A stretch of DNA of 64,000 nucleotides from Methylobacterium currus (lineage in GTDB: Bacteria; Pseudomonadota; Alphaproteobacteria; Rhizobiales; Beijerinckiaceae). Both the position numbers and the translations under genes were made by a program. Where the stretch lies: NCBI RefSeq assembly GCF_003058325.1, contig NZ_CP028843.1:3338501-3402500 (forward strand), written 5' to 3'. Below, one piece after another: positions 28,493 to 38,423 of the stretch; the first letter of the stretch is position 1, and each line of letters starts with the position of its first letter. A model generated the notes under the pieces. It was not told the origin of the DNA, made no database searches, and saw only the letters and a list, made by a program, of their open reading frames with translations.

Positions 28493-29340
28493 CAGGAGGC
28501 CTGCCGGCGGCGCGGGTCGAGGCGGGCGGCGAGGCCGTCCCCCAGGAGGTTGAGGCCGAGCACCGCCGCCGCGATGGCGAGGCCGGGGGCGAGGGCCAGA
28601 TGGGGCGCCTGGAGCAGGTAGGTCTGCGACTCGGCGAGCATCCGCCCCCAGGTCGGGGCCGGCGGCGGCAGTCCGAGGCCGAGGAAGCTCAGGCCCGCCT
28701 CGGTCAGGATCGCCATGGCGAGCTGGATCGTGACCTGGACGATAATCTGCCCGGCGATATTCGGCAGGACGTGCTCCAGGGTGATCCGCACATTGCCCTT
28801 GCCGGCCATGCGGGCGGCCATGATGTACTCGCGCGCCCAGATCTGCATCGCCGCGCCGCGGGTGACCCGGGCGAAGACCGGGATCATGAACACCCCGATG
28901 GCGATGATGGCGGTCGTGGCGCCGGGGCCGAGCAGCGCGCCGAGCATGATCGCCGACAGGATCGGCGGCAGGGCGAACAGCGCGTCGCAGATCCGCATCA
29001 GCACGGCGTCGAAACCGGCCCGCGCCGCGGCGGCGACGCCGGCCAGCGTGCCGAGCACCGCGCCGACCGCGACCGCCGCGAAGGCGGTGGTGAGCGAGTT
29101 GAAGGCGCCGCGCATCAGCATCGAGGCGACGTCGCGCCCGAGATGGTCGGTGCCGAGCCAGCCCGAGACCAGCGGGCCGCGCAGCTTCTGGAGGATGCGC
29201 ATCCGGGTCGGGTCCTCGGGGGTCCAGACCAGGGAGGTGAGCGCGATCCCGACGAGCAGGGCCGTCAGGACGCCTCCGACGAGGAGCGCGGCGCTGCCGG
29301 GGCGCCAGCCGCGCCGGAGCTTCAACGCGAGGGCGGTCAT
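28492..29340 (-). CDS. Peptide-type ABC transporter permease (DppC family)
   Basis: This 282-residue inner-membrane permease has an N-terminal OppC-type segment with one helix, the conserved LGTDHLGRDVASMLMRGA motif and the EAA loop REYIMAARMAGKGNVRI, then HVLPNI and a final helix bundle. I chose ATG 29340, overlapping the dppB stop (ATGA); a longer open frame to 29604 has no similarity to permeases. It forms the channel with DppB. Confidence 0.93.
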   Translation of the reverse strand: MTALALKLRRGWRPGSAALLVGGVLTALLVGIALTSLVWTPEDPTRMRILQKLRGPLVSGWLGTDHLGRDVASMLMRGAFNSLTTAFAAVAVGAVLGTLAGVAAAARAGFDAVLMRICDALFALPPILSAIMLGALLGPGATTAIIAIGVFMIPVFARVTRGAAMQIWAREYIMAARMAGKGNVRITLEHVLPNIAGQIIVQVTIQLAMAILTEAGLSFLGLGLPPPAPTWGRMLAESQTYLLQAPHLALAPGLAIAAAVLGLNLLGDGLAARLDPRRRQAS

Positions 29341-30281
29341 GCGCGCTTCCTCAAGCGGGGATCGACGACGGTGTAGAGCAGGTCGACCCCGAGATTGACG
29401 ACGATGACGATGGTGGCGAACACCATCACGGCGTTCTGGATCACGATCAGGTCGCGCTGCGCCAGGGCCTGCCAGGCGAGCCGGCCCATGCCGGGCAGGG
29501 TGAACACGTTCTCGACCAGCACCGCGCCGCCGATCAGGAACGAGATCTGCAAGCCCAGCATGGTGATGACCGGCACCAGCGCGTTCGGCACCGCGTGGCG
29601 CCACAAAGCGCGGGAGACCGAGGCGCCCTTGGCCCGGGCGGTGCGGACGAAATCCTCGTTCATCACCTCGACCACCGAAGCCCGCGTCACCCGGGTCAGC
29701 ACCGCCGATTGCGGGATGGCGAGCGCCAGCGCCGGCAGGAGCAGCGCCCGTAAGCCCGAGACCGGCTCGCCCCAGCCCGGAAAGCCGCCGGCCGGCAGCC
29801 AGCCGAGGCCGAGCGCCACGACCATGATGAGCAGGAGCCCGATCCAGAAGTTCGGCACCGCGATGCCGGCCTGCGCGTAGAGAGTGGCGGCGCCGTCCGC
29901 CACGCCGCCGGGCCGCGACGCCGCGGTGACGCCGAGCGGCAGGGCGATGCCGACGGCGAGCAGCACCGCGAGCCCGGTGAGCGGCAGCGTGACCGCCAGC
30001 CGCTCCCGGATCAGCGCGCCCACCGGCACGCCGTAGGTGTAGGACACGCCCATATCGCCGGTCGCGAGCCCGCCGAGCCAGCGCAGGTAGCGGATCACCG
30101 CCGGCGCATCGAGCCCCATCTGGGCGCGCAGGGCCGCCAGGGTCTCGGGGGTCGCCGAGGTGCCGAGCATCGCAGAGGCCGGATCGCCCGGCACGATCTC
30201 CATCATGCCGAAGACCAGGACCGAGATCAGCAGGAAGGTGACGGCGAAGCCGGCGGCGCGGCGGGCGAGGTGCCTCAGCAT
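29337..30281 (-). CDS. Peptide-type ABC transporter permease (DppB family)
   Basis: This 314-residue permease has the OppB/DppB pattern: N-terminal helix (FAVTFLLISVLVFGMMEIVPG), a loop with AMLGTSATPETLAALRAQMGLD, and the EAA motif MNEDFVRTARAKGASVSRALWRHAVPN. About six membrane helices are visible. It starts about 160 bases after the substrate-binding gene; the gap contains repeat copy D and an AT-rich stretch. Confidence 0.93.
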   Translation of the reverse strand: MLRHLARRAAGFAVTFLLISVLVFGMMEIVPGDPASAMLGTSATPETLAALRAQMGLDAPAVIRYLRWLGGLATGDMGVSYTYGVPVGALIRERLAVTLPLTGLAVLLAVGIALPLGVTAASRPGGVADGAATLYAQAGIAVPNFWIGLLLIMVVALGLGWLPAGGFPGWGEPVSGLRALLLPALALAIPQSAVLTRVTRASVVEVMNEDFVRTARAKGASVSRALWRHAVPNALVPVITMLGLQISFLIGGAVLVENVFTLPGMGRLAWQALAQRDLIVIQNAVMVFATIVIVVNLGVDLLYTVVDPRLRKRA

Positions 30282-30376
30282 GGGGTGGGTCTCAGCATCG
30301 GAAAATCTGTTTTTTACTACGCTGTACTTTATTCGAGCTGGCCGCGGGACGCTCAGCGTTTCACGCTGAAGCGTGC

Positions 30377-30430
30377 CACCCTCACGCGGGATCTTCGATC
30401 CCCCGACCCCTCTCCCATACGGGAGAGGGG
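30377..30430. repeat. Palindromic repeat half-copy D between substrate-binding and permease genes
   Basis: CACCCTCACGCGGGATC-ttc-GATCCC and then CTCTCCC-atac-GGGAGAG match the right arm of copy C at 46.6 kb almost base for base. The left arm is missing. The preceding 30 bases contain the separate inverted repeat CGCTCAGCG/CGCTGAAGCG. Confidence 0.8.
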
Positions 30431-30441
30431 AGTTGCCCGCC

Positions 30442-31962
30442 TCACTCCGTCCAGCGCACGTCCGTCAGGTCGTTCGAGGGCACCGGCTCGTTCTTCCAGA
30501 ACCCCGTGAGCTTCGCTTTCCACACGCTGAGCTTCGGCAGCACGAACAGGAACAGGGCCGGCACGTCGTCGGCGAGGATCTGTTGCGCGTCGCCGTAGAG
30601 CTTGAGCCGCGTCGCCTCGTCGGTCGCCTGCGCGGCCTGCGTCACCACCGTGTTGAAGGCCGGGTTCTTGTAGCCGAAATAATACGGGTCGTTGGAGTAG
30701 ATGGCGATGTCCAGCGGCTCGGCATGGGCGATGACCGTCATGTCGAAGCTGCGGTCGCGCATCACCTCCTGCACCCACTTCGCCGGGAACTCGGTCGGCA
30801 CGATAGTCATCGTGACGCCGACCTCGGCGAACATCGCCTGCAGGATCTCGGCGGTGCGGGTGGCGTAGGCCATCTGCGGCGACTTGAAGGTGAAGGTCAG
30901 GCCCTTGGCGTAGCCGGCTTCCGCCAGGAGCGCCTTCGCCTTCGCCGGGTCGTAGGCGTAGACCCCCGTCAGGTCCCTGTAGCCCGGGTCGTTGGGCGTG
31001 TAATGGCTGCCGATCGGCGCGCCGTAGCCCGAATAGGCGCCCTCGATCAGGAGCTTGCGGTCGACCGCCATCATCAGCGCCTGGCGCACGCGCTTGTCGG
31101 CGAAGGGCTTGCCCGCATTGTTCATGCCGGCCACGACCTTCATCTCGGTCAGGCCCGGCTCCGCCGTGAACGCCTTGTCCTTCTGGAAGGCGGCGTAGAG
31201 TTCGGGCGCCGGCAGCAGCGGGAAGGCGTCGACGTCGCCGGCGCGGAGCGCCGCGGCGGCGGCTTGCGGATCGCCGATGAAGCGGAACGTCACCTTGTCG
31301 AGATGGACCTTGCGGGCCGCGTCCCAATGGTCGGGGCTGCGGGTCAGCTCGACCCGGTCGCCCTTGCGCCAGGTGGCGAAGCGGAACGGTCCGGTCCCGA
31401 CCGGATTGCTTTTCAGCCCGTCGCGCGACTTCGGCTCGACCATCACCGCCGCCGGCAGGCCGAGCCAGAACAGCAGATTGCCGGAGGGCTTCGAGAGGGT
31501 CAGGACCAGGGTGGCGGGGTCCGGCGCCTTGACGTCGGCGATGACAGCGTAGAGCGCCTTCTGCGGGTTGACCGAGCCCGGTGCCCGGATCGCATCGAGG
31601 GCGAACTTCGCCGTCTCGGCGTTGAACGCTTCGCCGTTGTGGAACGTCACCCCGGTCTGGAGCGCGAAGGTGTAGGTCAGGCCGTCGGGCGAGACGGTCC
31701 AGCTCTTCGCCAGCTGCGGCTGCACCTTGCCGTCGCGGTCGACCCGGGTCAGGCCCTCGAACACGTTCTGCCACACCACCTGGCCGATCACCGTCGGCGC
31801 GGCGCTGGTCGGGTCGAGGCCCGGAGGCTCCACCGGCATGCCGAGGACGAGGTCGGTGCGCGGGGCGGCCAGGGCATCACCGGCGAATCCCGGCAGCGCG
31901 AGCGCCGCGAGAAGGGCGCCCGTCAGCAGGCAACGACGGGATGAACGCGTGCGTGAGACCAT
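30442..31962 (-). CDS. Peptide-type ABC transporter periplasmic substrate-binding protein
   Basis: This 506-residue SBP5-family protein has a signal peptide with twin arginines (SRRCLLTGALLAALALP, cleavage near ALAAP). The mature part has the family pattern: PPGLDPTSAAPTVIGQVVWQ, LAKSWTVSPDGLTYTFALQT and VRQALMMAVDRKLLIEGAYSGYG. It delivers the ligand to DppBCDF. Ligand could be a peptide, nickel complex or other; the pocket cannot be read from sequence. It is first in the operon and downstream of a LysR gene on the same strand. Confidence 0.92.
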   Translation of the reverse strand: MVSRTRSSRRCLLTGALLAALALPGFAGDALAAPRTDLVLGMPVEPPGLDPTSAAPTVIGQVVWQNVFEGLTRVDRDGKVQPQLAKSWTVSPDGLTYTFALQTGVTFHNGEAFNAETAKFALDAIRAPGSVNPQKALYAVIADVKAPDPATLVLTLSKPSGNLLFWLGLPAAVMVEPKSRDGLKSNPVGTGPFRFATWRKGDRVELTRSPDHWDAARKVHLDKVTFRFIGDPQAAAAALRAGDVDAFPLLPAPELYAAFQKDKAFTAEPGLTEMKVVAGMNNAGKPFADKRVRQALMMAVDRKLLIEGAYSGYGAPIGSHYTPNDPGYRDLTGVYAYDPAKAKALLAEAGYAKGLTFTFKSPQMAYATRTAEILQAMFAEVGVTMTIVPTEFPAKWVQEVMRDRSFDMTVIAHAEPLDIAIYSNDPYYFGYKNPAFNTVVTQAAQATDEATRLKLYGDAQQILADDVPALFLFVLPKLSVWKAKLTGFWKNEPVPSNDLTDVRWTE

Positions 31963-32087
31963 GGAACCCCTCGATCGGCGTTGGGAGCGGCCGCCTCTCC
32001 CGCGCGGCCTTGTTGGTTCCGCTAGGAGATCAGGATTTTCGGTGTGGCCGCAACAGCGATCTGGTGCGCACCCCGTAGCCGAAACCG

Positions 32088-33011
32088 CTACACCTCGGCC
32101 TCTGCCCGAAAATCCGGCATGTGCTGCTCCAGAACCGCCACCAGCTTGGCGGCCGCGAAGGAGAGCGGCCGGTCCTTCAGGTGCGACAGGTCGAGATGGG
32201 TGCGGATGCGCAGCTCCCGGAAGGGCCGTGCCACCAGCGTTCCCGCCGCCTCGTCGCGGCGCACGGTGAAGGGCGGCAGGACCAGAACGGCCCGGCCGCT
32301 TCGGGCGAGCTCGAGCTGGATCTCGAGGGCGCTGGTGGTGAAGACCGGATCGAGGGAGGGCAGGCCCGCCTCCCGCATCTGCGCGTCGAGGGCCTGGCGC
32401 ACCCCGAAGGCCGCATCCGGCACCGCCACCGGATGGGCCAGGAGGTCGCGCGGGCCGACCTGCAGGCGGTCGGCGAGGGGATGACCGGGCGCCATCACGG
32501 CGGCGTGGTCGACCGGCACGCGGCAGCGCACGAAGGTCTCGGTCCGCGGCGGCGTGAACAGGGTGACGGCGAGGTCCGCCTCCCCGTCGGCGAGCGCCTG
32601 CACCGTGCGCCCGACGCTCGCCACCACGACCTCGAAGCGGATATCCGGGTAGCTCGCGGAAAACTCCGCCAGCGCCGGCACCAGCAGGCCGGAGGCCGCC
32701 GCCCCGCTGGCATAGACCGTGACCCGCCCGGCCCGCAGGCCCTTGAGGTCGTCGATCAGGGTGCGGACGTGGTCGAGCTCGCGCAAGGAGCGGGCCGAGC
32801 GGGCGGCCAAAAGCTCGCCGGCGGCGGTGAGCCGGATCCCGGTCGGGTCGCGCTCCACCAGCGGCGCGCCGAAATGGTATTCGAGGTTCTCGATCTGCCG
32901 GCTGATCGCGGTCGGCGCGATGCCGAGCTTCTCCGCCGCCCGCCGCATCGACCCGTGCCGGGCGAGCTCGTTGAAGTAGATCAGGGCCCGCAGCTGCACG
33001 GCACGCACCAT
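32088..33011 (-). CDS. LysR-family transcriptional regulator
   Basis: This 307-residue regulator has an N-terminal HTH (LRALIYFNELARHGSMRRAAEKLGI, shown across residues 7-31) with the recognition helix in APTAISRQIENLEYHFG, and a C-terminal periplasmic-binding-like effector domain. It lies just upstream of and co-oriented with the dpp-type operon, so it probably regulates that transporter. The 125-base gap to dppA has no certain T-N11-A site. The first two residues are MV; an alternative start is not evident. Confidence 0.91.
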   Translation of the reverse strand: MVRAVQLRALIYFNELARHGSMRRAAEKLGIAPTAISRQIENLEYHFGAPLVERDPTGIRLTAAGELLAARSARSLRELDHVRTLIDDLKGLRAGRVTVYASGAAASGLLVPALAEFSASYPDIRFEVVVASVGRTVQALADGEADLAVTLFTPPRTETFVRCRVPVDHAAVMAPGHPLADRLQVGPRDLLAHPVAVPDAAFGVRQALDAQMREAGLPSLDPVFTTSALEIQLELARSGRAVLVLPPFTVRRDEAAGTLVARPFRELRIRTHLDLSHLKDRPLSFAAAKLVAVLEQHMPDFRAEAEV

Positions 33012-33109
33012 CCTGGCGGTCGCGGCCGTCGCAGCGGCCTGCCGTGGGAGGGATTACGGTGCGGCGGGGCCGGCGTCCACGCCTCCCTTACGCGCGCCCC
33101 GCGGGGTCT

Positions 33110-33550
33110 TCAGCCCGCCTCGACGACCAGCCGCTCCGCCACCGCGCCGGCCGCCCCGAGCGCCACCGGCCGCCGCGTCTCCTTCGACAGCAGCACGCAG
33201 ACCGATTCCGCCTCGCCCGCCACCGTGTCGCCGGTGAGGATGCGGTGGCGGAAACCGAGCGAGGTGCGTCCCGCCCGGGCGAGCCAGGTCGCGGTGCGGA
33301 TCCGGCCCGGATAGTGCAGCTCGGCCCGGTAATCGATGACGAAGCGGGCGATGACGAAGAAGGTGTCGGAGGTGAGCAGCGGGGTCAGGTGACTGGCGAA
33401 AAACTGCACCCGGCCGCTCTCGCAGAAGGCGGCGAAGACCGCGTTGTTGACGTGGCCGTTGGCGTCGGTGTCGCGGTAGCGCAGGACGTCCTCGCTCCAC
33501 AGCACCCGCGGATCGGCCATAAGTCCGCCCGCCATCGGCCCGTCGGTCAT
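33110..33550 (-). CDS. Hotdog-fold acyl-CoA thioesterase
   Basis: This protein of about 146 residues belongs to the 4-hydroxybenzoyl-CoA thioesterase/YbgC family. The motif YRDTDANGHVNNAVFAAFCE contains the catalytic Asp and the dimer helix. It hydrolyses short or aryl acyl-CoA esters in the cytoplasm; the exact substrate is not readable. ATG 33550 has AGGAGGG upstream; in-frame ATGs at 33535 and 33520 are alternatives. It follows truB by 19 bases and may be a tail gene of the translation operon or an independent unit. Confidence 0.88.
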   Translation of the reverse strand: MTDGPMAGGLMADPRVLWSEDVLRYRDTDANGHVNNAVFAAFCESGRVQFFASHLTPLLTSDTFFVIARFVIDYRAELHYPGRIRTATWLARAGRTSLGFRHRILTGDTVAGEAESVCVLLSKETRRPVALGAAGAVAERLVVEAG

Positions 33551-33569
33551 CGCCCTCTGCCCTCCTGGT

Positions 33570-34592
33570 TCAGCCGTTGCGCGGGGCGGTGCCGCCGAGA
33601 TGGAACACCCGGTGCGGCACCAGCTCGCCCCGCTCGACGTCGCCGACCGCCACGAGCACGCCGCCGCAGGTCGCGTAGGCCTTGCCCTCTGTCGGTGCGT
33701 CGCGGCCGCGCAGGATCACCGGCTGGCCGCGCATCAACCGCATCGCCATGTCGCGGGAGACCGGCACGTGCGGCACGGCGTCGAGCGCCGTCTCGACCGG
33801 GCGGAGCAGAGCGGCGTTGGCCTCGGCCTCGGCGGCTTCGAGCGCCCCGATGGTGCAGGACTGGTCCTCGGCGAAGGGGCCGACGCGGGTGCGGCGCAGG
33901 GCCGAGACGTGGCCGTAGCAGCCGAGCGCCCGGCCGAGGTCGCGGGCGATGGCGCGCACATAGGTGCCCTTGCCGCACTCGGCCTCGATCACGGTACGCT
34001 CAGGGGTGTGGGCGACGATCGCCAGACGGTCGATCTGCACCGGGCGGGCGACGAGTTCCACCACCTCGCCGTCGCGGGCGAGGTCGTAGGCGCGCTCGCC
34101 CTGGATCTTGATCGCCGAGTAGCGCGGCGGCACCTGCTCGATCGCGCCGACGAAGCGCGGCAGCATCGCCTCGACCTGCTCCTGGGTCGGGCGGTCGTCG
34201 GAGGTCGCGACCGGACGCCCTTCCGCGTCGTCGGTGTCCGTCTCGACGCCCCAGGTGACCGAGAAGACGTAGGCCTTGCGCCCGTCCATCACGAAGGGAA
34301 CGGTCTTGGTCGCCTCGCCCAGCGCGATCGGCAGGATGCCGGAGGCGAGCGGGTCGAGGGTGCCGGCGTGGCCGGCCTTCTTGGCGTTGAGGGCGCGCTT
34401 GACCGCCGCGACCGCGTGGGTCGAGGTCATGCCGACGCCCTTGTCGAGGATCACCCAGCCGCTGATCTCGCGGCGCTTGGGCCGGTCGCCCGGCGGGCGG
34501 CCGCGGCCGCGGGGCCGATCCTGCCGGGGGGCGCCGTCACGCGCAGGGCGGGTCGCCTGCGGCGCGGGCTCTGCGGGCTGATCCTCGTGCAT
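33570..34592 (-). CDS. truB: tRNA pseudouridine(55) synthase TruB
   Basis: This 340-residue enzyme isomerises U55 in the T-loop of tRNAs. The catalytic aspartate is D80 in [35 protein letters not shown] and [15 protein letters not shown] are further family motifs. The first 40 residues are a charged, proline-rich extension before the usual [15 protein letters not shown] start of the fold. I prefer ATG 34592 because AGGATGACG precedes it; ATG 34598 is two codons upstream. It follows rbfA in the nusA-infB cluster. Confidence 0.95.
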   Translation of the reverse strand: MHEDQPAEPAPQATRPARDGAPRQDRPRGRGRPPGDRPKRREISGWVILDKGVGMTSTHAVAAVKRALNAKKAGHAGTLDPLASGILPIALGEATKTVPFVMDGRKAYVFSVTWGVETDTDDAEGRPVATSDDRPTQEQVEAMLPRFVGAIEQVPPRYSAIKIQGERAYDLARDGEVVELVARPVQIDRLAIVAHTPERTVIEAECGKGTYVRAIARDLGRALGCYGHVSALRRTRVGPFAEDQSCTIGALEAAEAEANAALLRPVETALDAVPHVPVSRDMAMRLMRGQPVILRGRDAPTEGKAYATCGGVLVAVGDVERGELVPHRVFHLGGTAPRNG

Positions 34593-34716
34593 CGTCATCC
34601 TGTGTCCGTTCTCGAACGGCGGTCGCCGCGGGACGTGCCGCCCGCGTTGGTCCTTGCCGATCCTGTAGGGTGTCAAGTCTTTGAGCCGGGCGCGGGTTCG
34701 GCGCGCCGGGCGGATC

Positions 34717-35127
34717 TCACTCCTCGGTGTCCGGCTCCTCGGACCCGAGGTCGCGCTGGACCTTGTCGCTGCGTAGGAGCGCGTCGATGCGCGCCGCCTC
34801 GTCGAAGGTCTCGTCGCGGCGGAAGCGCAGGTCGGGGGCGAATTTCAGCGTCACCCGGCGGGCCACCTCCTGGCGCAGCACCTTCTTGTTGCGCTCCAGC
34901 GCCTCGATCACCGGGCGCTCGTCCTGGCCGCCGAGCGGCATGACGTAGGCGGTGGCGAGCTTGAGGTCCGGCGACATCCGGACCTCCGGCACGGTGATCA
35001 CGTGCTGGCTCAGTACCGGGTCCTGGATGTCGCCGCGGCTCAGCACCTCGGCGAGGGCGTGCCGCACGAGTTCGGCCACGCGCTGCTGGCGCTGCGAGGG
35101 GCCTGCGGATTCCTGGGGTTTACGCAC
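34717..35127 (-). CDS. rbfA: 30S ribosome-binding factor A
   Basis: This 136-residue KH-fold protein matures the 5' end of 16S rRNA during 30S assembly. Family segments [38 protein letters not shown] and [20 protein letters not shown] are all present. The start is GTG at 35127 with GGAGAG upstream. It lies between infB and truB, the conserved order. Confidence 0.95.
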   Translation of the reverse strand: MRKPQESAGPSQRQQRVAELVRHALAEVLSRGDIQDPVLSQHVITVPEVRMSPDLKLATAYVMPLGGQDERPVIEALERNKKVLRQEVARRVTLKFAPDLRFRRDETFDEAARIDALLRSDKVQRDLGSEEPDTEE

Positions 35128-35209
35128 GATCGTCTCTCCGGGCTCGGACCGGGCCGCGGGGCGGCCAACTGGCCGTAAGGGCCCTCGCGGCTGTCATCTT
35201 ATGAACCGA

Positions 35210-35239
35210 CGAGCCCGGGACGCTGGCGTCCCGGGCTCG
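35210..35239. other. 14-base-pair perfect hairpin between infB and rbfA
   Basis: CGAGCCCGGGACGC pairs perfectly with GCGTCCCGGGCTCG. It lies about 60 bases downstream of the infB stop and has no T-run, so it may be a processing or stabilising structure that lets infB be expressed above rbfA-truB. Confidence 0.55.
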
Positions 35240-35297
35240 CGGTATCCTGAGTGACCGCCGCCATGACGGCGGACGGCCGATGGCAGCGGAGTTCGCG

Positions 35298-38200
35298 TCA
35301 GAGCGTGCGACGCTCTTCGTGCACGATGTAGCACTCGATCACGTCGCGCGGACGCATGTCCTGGTAGTTCTCGAAGGCCATGCCGCATTCCTGACCCGCC
35401 GCCACTTCCTTGGCGTCGTCCTTGAAGCGCTTGAGCTGCGAGAGCTTGCCCTCGTGCACCACCACGTTGTCGCGGATGAGGCGGACATGGGCGCCGCGCT
35501 CGACGCGACCGTCCTCGACCCGGCAACCGGCGATCTTGCCCACCTTCGAGACGTTGAAGATCTCGAGGATGCGCGCCTCGCCCAGGCGCTCCTCGCGGAG
35601 CGTCGGCGGGAGCAGGCCCGACATCGCCGCCTTCACGTCATCCACGAGGTCGTAGATGATGTTGTAGTAGCGGATCTCGACGCCCGCCCGCTCGGCGGCC
35701 TCGCGGGCCTCCTTGTGGGCGCGGACGTTGAAGCCGACCACGACCGCACCCGAGGCCTGGGCCAGGGTGATGTCCGACTCGGTAATGCCGCCGACACCCG
35801 TGTGCAGGATGCGGGCCGCCACCTCGTCGTTGCCGAGCTTCTCGAGCGAGCCGGCGATGGCCTCGACCGAGCCCTGCACGTCGCCCTTGATGACGAGCGG
35901 GAACTCCTTGCGGCCGGCGCCCTCCTTGAGGTCGCGCATCATGTCCATCAGCGTCCGGCCGGCACCGGTGCCGGCGGCCGCCGCGCGCTCGCGCTTCACG
36001 CGGGCACGGTACTCGGTGACCTCGCGGGCCCGGGCCTCGTTCTCGACCACCGCGACGCGGTCGCCCGCCTCCGGCGTGCCGTTGAAGCCCAGAACCTCGA
36101 CGGGGACCGACGGACCCGCCTCCTTGGTGTTGCGGCCGGTATCGTCGACGAGGGCGCGCACGCGGCCCCACTCGGCGCCCGCCACGATGATGTCGCCGGT
36201 ATGCAGAGTGCCGCGCTCGACGAGCACCGTCGCCACCGGGCCGCGGCCGCGGTCGAGCTTGGCCTCGATCACGGTGCCCTCGGCCGAGCGCTCCGAATTG
36301 GCGCGCAGGTCCAGGATCTCGGCCTGGAGGGCGAGGCCCTCCAGCAGCTCGTCGAGGCCTTCCTTGGTCTTGGCCGAGACCTCGAACTCGAGGGTCTCGC
36401 CGCCCATCGACTCGACCTGGATGTCGTGCTGCAGCAGCTCGGTGCGGACCCGCTGCGGGTTCGCGTCGGGCTTGTCGATCTTGTTGATCGCCACGATCAG
36501 CGGCACCTCGGCCGCCTTGGCGTGGGCGATCGCCTCGATCGTCTGCGGCATGACGCCGTCATCGGCCGCCACCACCAGCACCACGATGTCCGTCACCTTG
36601 GCGCCGCGGGCGCGCATGGAGGTGAAGGCGGCGTGGCCGGGAGTGTCGATGAAGGTGATCTTGCCGCCGGACGGCGAGGTCACCTGGTAGGCGCCGATAT
36701 GCTGCGTGATGCCGCCCGCCTCGCCAGAGACGACGTTGGCGTTGCGGATCGCGTCGAGCAGCGAGGTCTTGCCGTGGTCGACGTGGCCCATGATGGTCAC
36801 GACCGGCGGGCGCGGCTGGGTGTCCTCGTCGGTATCGGGCTCGTCGAACAGGCCCTCCTCGACGTCCGACTCCGCGACGCGGCGCACGGTGTGGCCGAGT
36901 TCCTCGGCGATGAGCTGGGCCGAATCCGAGTCGATCACGTCGGTGATCTTGTGGATCTGGCCCTGCTTCATCAGCATGCGGATGACGTCGACCGCCCGCT
37001 CGCTCATCCGGTTGGCGAGCTCCTGTATGGTGATCGTCTCCGGGATGACCACCTCGCGGGCCAGCTTCTCCTTCTGCTCCACCTGGCGGTGGCCGGTCAG
37101 GCGCTGGTTGCGGCGGCGGAACGAGGCCAGAGACCGCGTGCGCTCGTCCTCGCCCGAGGTCGCCGTCGCGATGGTCAGGCGGCCGCGGTTGCGGTCGCCG
37201 CCGGGGGATTTCGGCGTCTTGGGCGGGGTGATGACCTTGAGCGGCATGCCGGGACGGCGGATGACCCGCTTGGTCTCGGCCTCCTCCTCCGCCGCGGCCG
37301 GACGGCCGGTGGCGGGACGCGCCGTCGCGGCGGCGCCCGTCGCGGGCTTGGCCGCCGTCGCAGCCTTGGCGGCCGTCGGCTGCTCGGGCTTGGCGGGTTC
37401 GGGCTCCGGCTTCGGCGCCGGGCGGGCCATGAAGTTCAGGTCGCGTGGCTTGCGGGCATCGGCCGTCAGCGTGCGGCGCGGCTCGGCCGGCGCGCTCGGA
37501 CGGGTGATCCCGGCGCTCGGGGTCGCCGGACGGGTGCCGGCGGGAGCCGCCGGCCGTGCACCGGTCGGGGCGCCCGGACGGGCACCGGCAGCCGCGGGGC
37601 GGGCCCCTGCGGCGGCGGGACGAGCGCCCGCGGCGGCAGGACGGGCACCGGCCGGAGCGGCCGGGCGGGCAGCGGCCGGGGTCGCCGGGCGCGGGGCGGC
37701 AGGAGCCGCCGCGACCGGAGCAGCCGCCGGCGCCTCGGGGGCGGCCGGAGCGGGCGCCGCGCGGGCCGCCGCATCCTCCTGGGCGCGGCGCTCGGCCTCC
37801 TCGGCGGCACGGCGCTTGCGCGCGTCCTCCTGGCGGCGACGCTCCTCTTCCTCGCGCTTGCGGGCCTCGGCGGCCTCGCGCTCGCGGACCTCGGCAGCCT
37901 CGCGCTCGGCGCGGCGCTGCGCCTCCTCGGCGGCGCGGCGGCGCTCCTCCTCCTCGCGACGCTTGGCGTCGACGAGGGCGGCCATGCGGGCGCTCTGCTC
38001 CTGATCGCTCAGGGTGCGCAGCACCACGCCGGAGCGCGCGGCGCCCGGGCGATCCTGGCGCGCTGCGCCTGGGCGGCCGCCCTGCCCCTGGGGAGCGGAG
38101 CGCGCCTGGCTCGGCGCGGATTCCTTCGGCGCAGCCGGGGCCGGCGCGCCGCCGGGGCGACGTTTCACCGTCTCGACCACGACCGACTTCGAGCGGCCAT

Positions 38201-38309
38201 GGGAGAAGCTCTGGCGCACCGTGCCCTGCTCGATCGGACGCTTCATCGAAAGCGTCTTGGAGGGACCGGTATGCAACGTCTTGTCGCCCGGATTTTTCGT
38301 CTCACTCAT
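35298..38309 (-). CDS. infB: Translation initiation factor IF-2
   Basis: This 1003-residue GTPase delivers initiator tRNA to the 30S subunit. The N-terminal half is a low-complexity region: an Arg/Glu coiled coil at about 90-180 ([18 protein letters not shown]) and Ala/Pro-rich repeats of the type GARPAAA at about 190-280. The G domain begins near residue 500 with G1 GHVDHGKTS, then [15 protein letters not shown] and NKIDKPDA. The C-terminal domains II-IV follow. The long N terminus is typical of alphaproteobacterial IF-2. It lies between ylxR and rbfA in the conserved cluster. Confidence 0.97.
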   Translation of the reverse strand: MSETKNPGDKTLHTGPSKTLSMKRPIEQGTVRQSFSHGRSKSVVVETVKRRPGGAPAPAAPKESAPSQARSAPQGQGGRPGAARQDRPGAARSGVVLRTLSDQEQSARMAALVDAKRREEEERRRAAEEAQRRAEREAAEVREREAAEARKREEEERRRQEDARKRRAAEEAERRAQEDAAARAAPAPAAPEAPAAAPVAAAPAAPRPATPAAARPAAPAGARPAAAGARPAAAGARPAAAGARPGAPTGARPAAPAGTRPATPSAGITRPSAPAEPRRTLTADARKPRDLNFMARPAPKPEPEPAKPEQPTAAKAATAAKPATGAAATARPATGRPAAAEEEAETKRVIRRPGMPLKVITPPKTPKSPGGDRNRGRLTIATATSGEDERTRSLASFRRRNQRLTGHRQVEQKEKLAREVVIPETITIQELANRMSERAVDVIRMLMKQGQIHKITDVIDSDSAQLIAEELGHTVRRVAESDVEEGLFDEPDTDEDTQPRPPVVTIMGHVDHGKTSLLDAIRNANVVSGEAGGITQHIGAYQVTSPSGGKITFIDTPGHAAFTSMRARGAKVTDIVVLVVAADDGVMPQTIEAIAHAKAAEVPLIVAINKIDKPDANPQRVRTELLQHDIQVESMGGETLEFEVSAKTKEGLDELLEGLALQAEILDLRANSERSAEGTVIEAKLDRGRGPVATVLVERGTLHTGDIIVAGAEWGRVRALVDDTGRNTKEAGPSVPVEVLGFNGTPEAGDRVAVVENEARAREVTEYRARVKRERAAAAGTGAGRTLMDMMRDLKEGAGRKEFPLVIKGDVQGSVEAIAGSLEKLGNDEVAARILHTGVGGITESDITLAQASGAVVVGFNVRAHKEAREAAERAGVEIRYYNIIYDLVDDVKAAMSGLLPPTLREERLGEARILEIFNVSKVGKIAGCRVEDGRVERGAHVRLIRDNVVVHEGKLSQLKRFKDDAKEVAAGQECGMAFENYQDMRPRDVIECYIVHEERRTL

Positions 38310-38423
38310 TCAGTTCAGACCCTGGGGGTTCTCGTCCGTCCCGGGACCCGGCCTCCCGGTGGCCGCCTCCCATCGTGTTCCCGGGAGCGCACCCGCCAAC
38401 CGGGCCGATCCCATTCGATTCGT

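Noticed and set aside
31963..32087. LysR binding site between the LysR gene and the DppA-type gene
   Set aside because: GGTGT/ACACC half-sites are about 50 bases apart, too far for a T-N11-A operator.
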